From the NCBI GenBank assembly GCA_907163375.1, contig CAJQUW010011016.1, forward strand, positions 310,001-374,000: DNA of 64,000 nucleotides. Direction: 5' to 3'. This document shows positions 54,912 through 64,000 of the stretch, in pieces. The stretch is from Prostheceraeus crozeri. Lineage: Eukaryota; Platyhelminthes; Polycladida; Euryleptidae. Position 1 is the first letter of the stretch; each line of letters starts with the position of its first letter. A program made the position numbers and the translations under genes. Under the pieces are notes generated by a model. It searched no databases. It was not told the DNA's origin and worked only from the letters and a program-made list of their open reading frames with translations.

Positions 54912-56226
54912 TCATAGTAATTCATTTTGATAAAATCGGCCTCTGACATCTTCATCATCTAAATCTTTGATTTCATACGTAATCGGATAAGTTTGATTTA
55001 TTTTACAAACTTCAAATATCTCTTTAGTCCAATACACAACAAAGTCTTTTTTAAATTTATTCTTATACTTAAATATTCTAACTCTATCTCCAATCTTAAA
55101 TTTCGGCTTAAGTTTCTGCAAATTCGGATTACTCCATTCGAATAATTATTTTCGAATATCTTTTTTCGTATCAAATCAGGATCGTCAGAAGCATTCTTTG
55201 GAGTTTCTTCAATACCTGAATGAATTTTATTGTTATAATCCTCAACAATTCCTGGTAGTATCTTCAACCATTTCTGATTTCCATGTTCTGTAGATTTCTT
55301 AAATAATCTATTTTTTAATGATCTATCAAATCGCTCTATTACTACAGCCTTTCCTGCATTTTCAGTTGAATAAACTGTTTCAAATAGTGGCCTAACATTT
55401 CGTTTGTAAAACTCAGACCCTTTATCAACGAATAGCTTCTTTGGCTTTCTATTAGTTTCTTTAAAGATTTCTTCAAACGCATATTTAACCGACAGACCAC
55501 TATTGTTTTTAAAGGCTTTACCCAAGCGTATCGTGTATATAAATCTATAACGGTCAATGCGTATTTATAATCAGAATCATTAGGCATATGAATAAGATCA
55601 GCACTCCAAATATCATCTTTATTAAATACTTTTACTTTCAATAGATATTTAGGCCTTCTATATTCCTTGTGGATTTCAGACGCGTAGCGGCTTGGGTCAA
55701 TCGACATTTCAGAGGCATAAGTTTCAGTGTTATGAGTTTTGTCTATCCCCTGGCCAAAAAGCATTTTTGCTTGTAAAGCTTTCTTAACAAGCATTCTTTC
55801 AATTCTTTCTCTAAATGTAGGATTTTGAATACTATTTAATTCTTCTATCATTTTTTTATCAGCTACATGACGAGAACTTAGGTCATGATTTCGATAAGGT
55901 AAATCATGTCTGTAAGCTGCTTCATCTACTCTATTTATTGGTTCTTCACCTGGTTTTGGATTATTATTCTCATCTAGTCTTATATCTAATCGAGTTCCTG
56001 GAACGGTATATGAATGATAAAGAAGATGTTTTTCTTTTGAATATTTACTCCAAATAAATCCAGGAAAGTTTTCTAATGTTTTTTGTATATCACCTCCAGT
56101 GTGCAGCCGACCGGTGTGCTGAAAATTTGAGGTTTTATGTACTTTTAAGAGATAATTCAATAAATCTAAATTAGAAATTTTTATTTTAATTAAATTTTCA
56201 GAATTTGTAGAATTTGCGGAATTCAT
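54912..56226 (-). pseudogene. PLA2-like domain fused to rve integrase (Polinton-type fossil)
   Basis: The N-terminal third carries a parvovirus-type phospholipase A2 motif: PGTRLDIRLDENNNPKPG and VDEAAYRHDLPYR with the His-Asp pair. It is followed by an integrase with DDIWSADLIHM (first acidic residue), LTVIDLYTRYAWVKPL and KLFVDKGSEF (second), and a C-terminal SH3-like part with FKIGDRVRIFKY. I recall the same PLA2-integrase fusion from Polinton-type elements of cnidarians and molluscs. The region is broken in a few places. PLA2 domains in virions help membrane exit; integrases insert the element with a short target duplication. Confidence 0.88.
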
Positions 56227-56260
56227 TTTTAAAGATAAAATAAAATAAATGTTTTACCTA

Positions 56261-56349
56261 ATCGGACCAAAGGTCCTCAGGTTACTAACCTATCGAACCT
56301 TGTTCAGAGGCTTTAGCCGATCGAACCAAAGGTCCTGAGGCTATTACCG
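56261..56349. repeat. chain of mini-hairpins between genes
   Basis: GGACC-AAA-GGTCC (56264-56276) is followed at once by AGGTT-ACT-AACCT (56279-56291), GAAC-CTT-GTTC, GGCT-TT-AGCC, and GAACC-AAA-GGTCC. A closely related chain lies at 59052-59147 in the opposite orientation, and a single pair at 57066-57097. It occupies the short gap between two minus-strand genes. Confidence 0.9.
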
Positions 56350-56706
56350 AATCATACTAGGACTTAGATATATTCCAGAACCATCTTTAGCTTCTTTAAT
56401 TTCTATTAAATCATCAACATTATTTAGAATGTTTTTGAGAACTCGTTTTCCTTCATCAACTAAATTTAATTTACTAATAGAGTTATCTACTATTCCTTCA
56501 CCCCTAGCAACTTTTTCTAACACTCTATTATGACGTTTTTGTTCTTCTAATGCTGCCTTCTCTGATTTATTTTTATTTACTGCCTGGACAATACCAGCTG
56601 TCCCACCTGCAACACTTCCTGCTGCTGCTATGCCACCGATTATTAGTGGAATTAATGGGAGAATTCCCCCATTCTTTTCTTCTTGTAATTGAATATTCTC
56701 TATCAT
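56344..56706 (-). pseudogene. hydrophobic minor virion-like protein (Polinton-type fossil)
   Basis: About 120 codons with a glycine- and alanine-rich hydrophobic segment (GGILPLIPLIIGGIAAAGSV) followed by a charged coiled-coil-like half. Proteins of this kind, with a GxL/PL-rich membrane-active stretch, are found in adintoviruses and resemble adenovirus core or minor proteins. It ends inside the hairpin chain at 56344. It looks whole. Confidence 0.6.
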
Positions 56707-56829
56707 TGGTTTACTTATGTAATATTTTTTTTATTAATAGTAATAGTTTTAGGGGTATTTTTGTCAATAATGTTACGTAGTTTAAAATTCAACAGTTTTA
56801 TTATTATTATTACTTTTCGCTTGCGACAT

Positions 56830-57060
56830 TTTTAATAAAAAAAATTTTAAGTTATAAAAGAATTTTAATCTAAGAATTTTTTATAAAAAAAATTTTAAGT
56901 TATAAAAGAATTTTAATCTAAGAATTTTTTATAAAAAAAATTTTGATCTATTCTAATTATGAAAAAATTTTAAGTTACAAAAATTTTAATCTATTGTATT
57001 TATGAAAAATTTTAATCTATTCTAGTTATGAAAACATTTTAAGTTACAAAAAAAATAATT
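56830..57060. repeat. AT-rich tandem repeat between genes
   Basis: AAAAAAATTTTAAGTTATAA-AAGAATTTTAATCTAAG is repeated with a period of about 45-60 bases, four to five copies, the later ones diverged (TTTTAATCTATTCTA). It fills the gap between the minor protein and the capsid-like region. Confidence 0.8.
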
Positions 57061-57065
57061 AATTA

Positions 57066-57097
57066 ATCGGACCAAAGGTCCTCAGGTTACTAACTTA
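57066..57097. repeat. mini-hairpin pair between genes
   Basis: GGACC-AAA-GGTCC followed by AGGTTACTAACTT; the same words and order as at 56261-56291. It abuts the end of the capsid-like region. Confidence 0.9.
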
Positions 57098-58463
57098 TCC
57101 TGGCCATCTTCCCATTAAGAACTTCAATAGAATATTTTACATCTTCTAGCAATAAACCATAAGCCATCAATGAAGTTGTGGAATCTTTCTTTTCAATATT
57201 AATTGTTACATCACAACCAGTCTTGATAATATCTTCAGATTGTGCACTTAAATCGAAGCAGAAAACAGGATATAAATGTCTCCAATCTCCAGGAGTTAAT
57301 TGTGGTTCAACTCCAAATTCTATACAAAGATTTCGATAAGCATCATATCCTTCCATAAATTGATTATTGGTATCATCGAATCTTAATGGATCAATTAGAT
57401 ATCGGGTTTGATTTAATGAAACTTGTAAACTTCGAATTGTATTAATATGAAAAAGATTGTTGTTCTTATCAAAACTTGGAGAATCATTTCTTTGAAATGT
57501 TTGTAATAAATATCTTGGAGTATTCGAAGTTCTAGTAAAATGCCAGTTAAATCTTTGTTCAGTAAAAGTTACAGAACTAGCAGTACGCTTTAGAAAATTT
57601 ACTGGAATTGGATTGTTAGTATTTAATCTTTTTGCAATAGCTGTTTCCACCTCTAAGCTAGGAGTAACATGCTTAATCCACCATTCAAGTCTATCAACTT
57701 TTAGGTATGCTTTTTTTTCCAGTCTTGCGAAAAAAGATTAATTCATTATTTGCTGTGCGATGAATTATTAATTTAATTTTTAATTGATATGATATTTTAT
57801 TGTAATCTAAATATCCGAATAATGGAGACAATAACCAATTTACTTTCTGTTTACTTTTCTTGTTAAATTCACGTCTTTCTTTATATGCAGTATTGTTTGT
57901 TTTATTTAAATGATTTGCAATATTTTCTACATCTTTCGCAATTCCTGCTGCATCTGTTCCAGCGTGAGTTAAATCATCAACAATTATACCATCATTAGTA
58001 TCAGGAAAACAACCTTCGATTTCATGCTTTTTATTATTTTCACCAGTTGTTACAAATCTAGGCATTGTATCAATTACACCTGGAGAATCACTTATTGTTT
58101 CTATGTTTTGAGTTGCAACATCTAAACGCATTTGTGTAAATAATCTTGGAAAAAATTATTCTCTAATGCAATATTATCGGTATCTGGTAATGGTGTTGTA
58201 AAATTGGCATCACTATATAAAGAATATTCACAGTGTAAAAAGGAATCAGGTAGATATATATAACTTTGCTGATTATCAACTTCAAAGATTAAATCTCCTC
58301 CAGTATTTACTCTACTGGAAGATCCGGGATTCATAGCAACTCTTATATAGTCATTCTTTTTTTGATTGTAACTGACGAACAGAGGATCGCCTAATCTAAA
58401 TTTATTTTCGATAAGAGAAGACATTTTTATAAAAAATAATTTGACTTTTTGTTTTTCTAACAC
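57090..58463 (-). pseudogene. major capsid-like region (Polinton-type fossil)
   Basis: Minus-strand coding with NTGGDLIFEVDNQQSYIYLP, MRLDVATQNIETISDSPGVI, FNWHFTRTSNTPRYLLQTFQ and PVFCFDLSAQSE. The order and content (a long mixed beta-rich protein with RTSNTPRY and FCFDLSAQSE) agree with the double-jelly-roll major capsid protein of adintoviruses and related Polintons as I remember them. The region is broken in a few places. Size of about 450 codons would fit the family. Assignment is by motif and position, not by alignment. Confidence 0.75.
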
Positions 58464-58542
58464 CCAAAAAAAAATTTTACTAAAAAAATTTAATTAAAAA
58501 ATTTTACTAAAATATATTTTAGAATTTTGCTAAAATATAATT

Positions 58543-59013
58543 TTAGAATTTTGCTAAACCAGCTCCGCTGTTTACACCATTACCTCTTATTTCTTCAATT
58601 GAACGTTCTATGGCTACGCCATATTTCTTCTCCTGTTTACTATCACGTACTATGTTAGCAATTTTGGTTTTTGTTTCCTCTGAAAGTTTTTTTAATTTTT
58701 TTAGTAATTCAGAATCATTCTTAAGTTTACGAATAGTTTCTAGTTGTTTTAATTCGTTTTGAGACTTAACAGCATTTGATATTGCACTAGCTGTACTACC
58801 TATAGCAGCTGCTCCTTTTGCAGCATATGTAATCAAATCTTTATTATTTTTTATCAAGTTAACGATACTTCCAATACCAGAAAAGATGCCAGCCCCTTCT
58901 TTTTGAATTGTTTCTACACTGTCATAATGGTAAACAGATTTCATAGATGGTTCATGAGCAATTTTATTATTTGAAGCAAAATGTTTAAGATTGTGTTTAT
59001 AAATTATAGGCAT
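58543..59013 (-). pseudogene. pVI-like minor virion protein (Polinton-type fossil)
   Basis: 156 codons. A GAGIFSGIGSIVNLIKN stretch and an alanine-rich hydrophobic segment (YAAKGAAAIGSTASAISNAV) are followed by a highly charged coiled coil (NELKQLETIRKLKNDSELLK). GAG-G-like sequences are typical cleavage sites for adenain-type proteases, so this may be a precursor processed by the protease at 54420. It looks whole. Function is inferred from resemblance to adenovirus pVI/pX-type proteins. Confidence 0.6.
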
Positions 59014-59051
59014 TTTTTAGGAATAAATTTGACTTTTGAAAAAAAAATTTA

Positions 59052-59147
59052 CGATTGGTTAGTAACCTGAGTACCTTTGGTCCGATCGGCTAAAGCCTCA
59101 GAAGAAGGTTCGATAGCTTAGTAACCTGAGGACCTTTGGTCCGATCA
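59052..59147. repeat. chain of mini-hairpins between genes
   Basis: Read on the minus strand: GGACC-AAA-GGTCC, AGGTTACTAAGCT, GAACCTTCTTC, GGCT-TT-AGCC, GGACC-AAA-GGTAC, AGGTTACTAACC. The order of hairpins is that of 56261-56349. It separates two minus-strand genes. Confidence 0.9.
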
Positions 59148-59522
59148 AGATTTATGTTTGTGAATGGACAACAACTTCGTGATAACTTTATTAATTTTCC
59201 GTTGCACGTTATCTATTGCGTCAAGTAGCGTGTGATGAACTTTAATTTCTTTTCTATTAACTTGCATTTTCTCCTGATTCATCTTCAACGCCGTTTTAGA
59301 AGCATTCAATTTAACTTTAAGAACATCTAACTGATTTTTAACAGCATCTAACTGTTCTTTATTTCCTTTAGATTTTTCTTGCAAATTTTTATTTAATTCA
59401 TTTTCTAAATTATTTTTAAGAGTTTTCCTTTTATCAACTTTTTGATTAAGCGAGTTTACTTCATTTATTATTTTATTCATCTTTTTCATTTGTTGAGTAA
59501 TTTTAGAACCTAATTCATTCAC
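59145..59522 (-). pseudogene. long coiled-coil protein (Polinton-type fossil)
   Basis: Nearly the whole 125-codon stretch is a charged coiled coil (MNELGSKITQQMKKMNKIIN, KNLENELNKNLQEKSKGNKE), ending in a basic tail. It may be one part of a longer trimeric fibre-type protein together with the next upstream region; the intervening sequence is coiled-coil-like too. The region is broken. No enzyme motif is present. Confidence 0.5.
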
Positions 59523-60032
59523 AGTGTTTTGAAATGTAGCTTGTAACTTATTTAAATCTTTTTTTAAATTTTTTTAGAAAGTTTTTCTATTTCATTTTCT
59601 AATTGTTCTTTCAATAGTTGTATCTGATGTTTATTTTTAATGACTGCAGATTTTTACTTTATAGAAAGTAATATTAAAATTTTTGATTGTTCTGAAATCT
59701 TTTTAAAAAGTTTTGCTATACCTGCTTCTAGCTGTCTCCTTTTTATCAAGTTTTCATATTTTTTCGTTTAATGATTTGTCATTAAGTTTTAGCAACTTTA
59801 ATTCATTCATCAGTGGAACCAAAACATCGTTTATATATTTATCTCTTAAGTCATTGATTTGTGTATCAACATATTGTTTATTTGTTAACTCTGTATTTTG
59901 TTGCGGAAGAATAGAAAGATGCAATGGACCAGATAAAACGTCTCCAGTTTTCATGATATAAATTTCTATTTCTGTTTCTGATTCACGATTATTCGTGATA
60001 TATGCATCTGCGCGAACATTTGGTAACATCAT
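59523..60032 (-). pseudogene. fibre-like protein region (Polinton-type fossil)
   Basis: Near the start: MKTGDVLSGPLHLSILPQQN followed by KQYVDTQINDLRD. MTGDxxSGPLxL...P...ELTNKQYVD is the repeat seen in phage tail fibres and other trimeric fibre stalks, where it forms a collar before a coiled coil. A coiled coil does follow. In a virus-like element it is a plausible receptor-binding fibre. The region is broken. Confidence 0.6.
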
Positions 60033-60098
60033 TTTTTAACAATAAAAAAGTAATTTTTTTTACTAAAAAGTAAATTTTTCTCACATAAAAATAAAAAA

Positions 60099-61422
60099 AT
60101 GGAAAAAGCGAATTTAAAAAAATTATATTCGCCCGTATCATCCTGTTCTTCTTATTCGACGAGATCATCGGGATTTGAAAATAAATGTTTTGATAATAAT
60201 AATCCATGTATAGATGTAAATATATTTTTGAATTACAAGCCGAAATATTTAAAGAACAAACAAAAGGTTTACCTTCTATTGAAACTAATTATTGTATATT
60301 TCCAGGTGATCCATTTATAAAGTTTATGGATATTGTAAGTAAATATAATGATGTTGCATATGTAGAATTAAATAAAGAAAATATGGTAATTATTGGTCAT
60401 AATAATGTTTATGGATTTATTAGAGCAGTGTTACCAATTAGTAATACTGATTGGATAGAAACTAAAATAATTAATTACATCAATGTTACCGAATTAGTAA
60501 AAAAATTAAAATCTTTTTCTAAAGAAAAATTCAGACTATTTATATATGAACAAAATCAATATAATATTCATATAGAAGGTAAAAAACATAATGAAGAGTT
60601 TTTATGTCAAGTTTATTACAGAGATACAATTTATAAAAAAAATGTTCTGATATGCTGCAAAGATATGATGATGATACTTATATAGGATTATATTCAAACT
60701 TAAATATTAATTTATTAAAATCTTACATAAATGGTTTAGCTCAACAAGAGAAAATTTATATGTGGACACCTTATACTATTAACAATGACCACAATCATAA
60801 TCATAATAATTTTAAAGAATCTTATACTAATAATTTTAAAGAATCTTATAGTAATAATGATGATGATAATATAGATGATGATTCTGAAACATCTGAAAAA
60901 GGTGTAAATGGTAAAAAAGATTATAAAAATATTCGTAATTATAAAAATTTAAGTGAAGAAAAATTTATATCTCAACATGATATTAATACTACATATAATC
61001 AAAATTTATCTAAATTTCATTTTCTTACAATTGAAAATAATAATGATGGAATAGTTGAAAATACTATTAGACAGCTATGTGTCGGCTCTACAAAATTTAA
61101 ATTAGGATTTGCATTTAATCAATTTAAAATTTCATCATCTTTAATAAAAACTAAAAATGATTCAGATTATAGTGGTGTTATCAAATTTTCTAAAAGAGAT
61201 CAAAGACCAATATTTTTCTCTATTATATTATTATCAAATAATAAATGTAATTTGGAATTAGATATTCCTATTAGGGAATGGCATCCTATCAGGGAATGGC
61301 ATCCTATACCAAAAAGTGTAATTTATGATGTTGAAGAATCAATTTATGATGATGAAGAATTAATAGTCAGTGAAAATAAATTTAAATTATCTTTTGATAA
61401 AACGTTATATGATAAAACTTAA
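60099..61422 (+). pseudogene. unrecognised plus-strand gene region (Polinton-type fossil)
   Basis: Two or more open stretches on the plus strand, with NKENMVIIGHNNVYGFIRAV, an N/H/D-rich low-complexity part (NNDHNHNHNNF), and ISSSLIKTKNDSDYSGVIKF. I do not recognise the family. It begins divergently from the fibre-like region with about 65 bases between, an AT-rich stretch that may be a bidirectional promoter. A short tandem duplication (REWHPI twice) lies near 61270-61305. Broken in at least one place. Confidence 0.45.
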
Positions 61423-61537
61423 TATGATAAATCTTAATGTGATAAAACTTAATGTGATAAAGAAAATAAAATAACTAAAGAACGTGAAATATATAATAAT
61501 ACTCGTATAAAATAACTCTCAAGACCTTGATATTAGA

Positions 61538-62008
61538 ATGTTTATATCTAAAATTAAAACACAAATTTTTTCTTTAAAAAATAAAAAAATGGAAAATACC
61601 AAGTTTTATTGTGTCTTATGTAAAAGAAAGTTGCAAACAAAAAGAAGTTATCAATCTCATGTAAATAGTAAATTGCATTTACAAAATGTAGATCGAGTTG
61701 ATGAAGGAAATATATTAAAATTAAATAATTATAAAAACTATCTAGAAGCATTGCCTACTGATATAAAAGTTAAAAAAATATTTGATGATTATTCACATTC
61801 GGAAGATAAAAAAGTTTGTAATAGTGAAGATGAACATGTACAAACCGAAGGTTCTAGGGCTTCGCCCGTACCAGATGGAAGATATTTATTTAGCGATACT
61901 GATGAATTTAACGAAATAGATGAATTTGATGAAACTGAACGAACCGAAGGTTCTAGGGCTTTCGCCAGAGAGTTCCTCGCCCGTAACAGATATAAATTAT
62001 TTATTTAA
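61538..62008 (+). pseudogene. zinc-finger start of the DNA polymerase side (Polinton-type fossil)
   Basis: Begins with a C2H2-type zinc finger, FYCVLCKRKLQTKRSYQSH, followed by an acidic region. Two mini-hairpin units (61842-61869 and 61941-61986) sit inside it and read as TEGSRA. Position and content suggest that this is the N-terminal part of the polymerase gene or a small gene before it. The region is part of the broken element. Confidence 0.55.
61842..61986 (+). repeat. two mini-hairpin units inside a reading frame
   Basis: GAACC-GAA-GGTTC followed by GGGC-TTC-GCCC at about 61843-61867 (first base pair imperfect), and GAACC-GAA-GGTTC with AGGGCTTTCGCC at 61941-61967. The paired-hairpin layout matches the intergenic chains of the same element, but the stem sequences differ. 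Confidence 0.85.
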
Positions 62009-64000
62009 TGAATCTGTTGAACATAATGAAACCGATGAAACTTTTTATAATGTATTAACAAACTTTTTCAAAATATTTAAGAAATCTTTCAAATGTTATA
62101 TGAATGTAGAAGTACTTTATACAAAAAATGGACCTGATGGAATTTCTGAAGAAATAATACAAGGACATTTTACAAATTCACAAGAAATTCATAATGTAAA
62201 TGATATACAACCCATATTTGAATCGATGATAAATAAATTAGAAAATTGTATAATTGAAGCCGAGTTACGTGAATCTGGTTGGAGATTTGTTAAAATACTA
62301 TCTAAGAAAGTAGTAATTGATAAATATAAAAATAATGCTGGTGGTAGCTATGTTCCTTTACCTTTCCGTTCACCACAAATAATTAACATAAAAAATGAAG
62401 ATGATTATTGTTTTCTGTGGAGTGTTATAGCACAATTACATCCTGCAGAATATCACAAAGAAAGACTAAGTCATTATAATAAAGAAGAATATATAAAGGA
62501 ATTTGATCTCTCTGATGGTTTACGTGAATTTCCATATGATTATAATAAGCTAACAAAGTTTCATAAAAAGAATAAAAATTTAATAGAGGTAAATGTTTTT
62601 GAATAAAATGTATATTATGTTTCTATTGGTAATATTACTCCACTTTACTCAGATCCAAAAAAATTTTATTTGAATAATAAAAATTTATGTCAATCAGAAA
62701 TAGTATATAATGATAGAGGAAATTACATGCATCATAATATTTTTTACCAAGGAAATATAATATGTACTGAAAAATTTGAAATTGTTAAAACATTATCACC
62801 AATAATGATTAATCATAATAATTATAAAGGACGTAATTATAATTTTGAATATGATTCCGATTATTTATCTTTATCTTTAGAATATCAACAAAAATTACAA
62901 AATTTAAATAAAAGTTTACAAAAATGTAAAACAGATTATCAACAACAATTAAAAATGTTACTACAAGAATATCACCATAAATATCAAAATAAGATAGAAA
63001 CGATTCAAAAATTAAATGAAGAAAATAATGAAGAAAATGAAGACAATAAAGAATTAAATGAAGACAATAAAGAATAAAATGAAGACAATCAAAAAATAAA
63101 TGAATGTTTAAAAAAATGTCAACAACAATATAAAGAACAATATGATAAAGAATATAATTATCAGCTACAAATATTAAATCAAAATTATCAACAGTCTGAA
63201 AAAGATTTACAAAGATATATCGATTTAACACATGAAATATATCAAGGTACATTTAAAAAATTAGAACAAACAAAACAATCAGGACAAGCGAATATATTAT
63301 ATTATCAGGGTCTTTTTATATTGTGTAAAGATGTTTCTATATTTACAAAAACTCAGATGATGCTAGTTTTCCCTGTCTCCAATGTATGACGAGCTTTAGA
63401 ACTAAAGAAGAAATGAATAGACATTTGGAGAATTGCCAACAAAATGAAGTAGTTGAAAATACTTTTCCTAAAGGTGATTATTTAGAATACAATAAATGGT
63501 ATTTCAAAAATAAAGTACCCTTTACTATTTATTGTTATTTCGAAGCATATAATGTTAACATAACACAAAATTCTGATAATGCTAAATATGAAAGAAGTGC
63601 ACCTGAAAAAAGTAAAGAAAAATATTTAAATTGAACAAAAACCATTATGTTGGGGGATGTACATTCATTTAAATTATCCTGAATTATCTAAAGCAGAATA
63701 TTATCAATACTATGGTGAAGATAGTTCAGAAATGTTTACAAAGAAAGTAGAAGAATTACAAGGACGTTTTTCACAATTCCTTGAAACAAATATACCAATG
63801 CGTCCATTAACGGATGAAGAAAAATATCATTTTAATGATGAAATAAAATGCTTTTACTGTAGAAAAGAATTTACAAATAATTATAAAACTGGCAGAGGTA
63901 GATATCTTGATAAAGTAAAAGATCATGATCATCTAAATGGATTATATAGAGGTGCAGCATATAATTCTTGTAATCTTAATGCTAATAAATTTAAATATAA
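61920..64000 (+). pseudogene. family B DNA polymerase, N-terminal part (Polinton-type fossil, continues past window)
   Basis: Contains YVPLPFRSPQIINIKNEDDY and CFLWSVIAQLHP, which belong to the N-terminal region of the protein-primed polymerases of Polintons and their relatives; then a long coiled coil (62880-63260), CLQCMTSF-type finger sequence, VPFTIYCYFEAYN at the position of the first exonuclease motif, and finally a zinc-binding DHDHLNGLYRGAAYNSCNLN just before the window edge. The polymerase palm lies beyond 64000. The region is broken in several places. Such a polymerase copies the element using a terminal protein primer. Confidence 0.85.

Larger units (their letters stand above)
54042..64000. 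mobile_element. Polinton/adintovirus-type element, fossil (right end outside window)
   Basis: Composition shifts to about 72% A+T or more and coding density rises. Parts seen: an adenain-type protease, a PLA2-like plus rve integrase region, hydrophobic minor virion-like proteins, a major capsid-like region, coiled-coil and fibre-like proteins, and the N-terminal part of a protein-primed family B DNA polymerase. This set is that of Polintons/adintoviruses. It is broken, in roughly eight to ten places over the visible part, but long open stretches survive, suggesting a moderately young insertion. I saw no packaging ATPase and no terminal inverted repeat pair inside the window. Left limit is approximate and could be as far left as about 52.3 kb. 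Confidence 0.92.

Noticed and set aside
54042-64000. Bacterial or mitochondrial contamination explaining the AT-rich, gene-dense end
   Set aside because: The gene set is that of Polinton/adintovirus-type elements, and genes are broken as expected for an old insertion.

Overview
The window looks like a stretch of an AT-rich marine-invertebrate nuclear genome (roughly 64% A+T, long introns, many short ACATGTA-type words). It holds one recognisable host gene and a dense layer of mobile elements. The host gene is the C-terminal third of centrosomal protein 120 (cep120), on the + strand. Four exons (15633-15725, 15792-15953, 38983-39457, 45418-45602) join in a consistent phase to give 915 bases, ending at a TAA. 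Introns are 66 bases, about 23 kb and about 6 kb. I could not find the upstream exons; everything left of 15633 is intron-like and may be an earlier cep120 intron. The exact species cannot be named from the sequence.

Region by region: 1-1830 is the end of a Penelope-like element (PLE; reverse transcriptase plus GIY-YIG nuclease). 2609-3275 and 3631-5574 are hAT-type DNA elements, the second with a transposase remnant. 6585-6651 is a tRNA-like SINE head. 7543-7734 and 12834-13117 are pieces of a minus-strand LINE, and between them lies a 4.4-kb array of about 70 copies of a 62-63-base unit. The large cep120 intron (15954-38982) carries a hAT element with a perfect 8-base target duplication, a PLE with a head-to-head inverted 3' end and a second palindromic insertion inside it, a decayed Tc1/mariner copy, LINE fragments, a tRNA-type SINE, a 141-base tRNA-like element with a hammerhead-ribozyme-like core, and further non-autonomous hAT elements. 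After cep120 there are two more PLE copies with the same head-to-head inverted structure, then other PLE and LINE fragments.

From about 54.0 kb to the right edge the composition shifts to about 72% A+T or more and gene density rises. This is a fossil of a Polinton/adintovirus-type element: a protease of the adenain type on the + strand, a minus-strand block (phospholipase-A2-like domain fused to an integrase, hydrophobic minor virion-like proteins, a major capsid-like region, fibre-like and coiled-coil proteins), and a +-strand replication side ending in the start of a protein-primed family B DNA polymerase that runs off the window. It is broken in roughly eight to ten places, but long open stretches remain, so it is probably not very old. 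Its right end is outside the window and its left end is uncertain.

The most unusual signals are: (1) chains of tiny perfect hairpins (GGACC-AAA-GGTCC followed by AGGTT-ACT-AACCT, and relatives) between genes of the Polinton-type element and also inside one of its reading frames; (2) three PLE copies that independently show an inverted copy of their own 3' end directly upstream of a truncated nuclease region; (3) the tRNA-like element with a hammerhead-like core and 11-base complementary ends; and (4) five hAT-like elements whose subterminal motif arrays run in the same direction at both ends although their termini are inverted.
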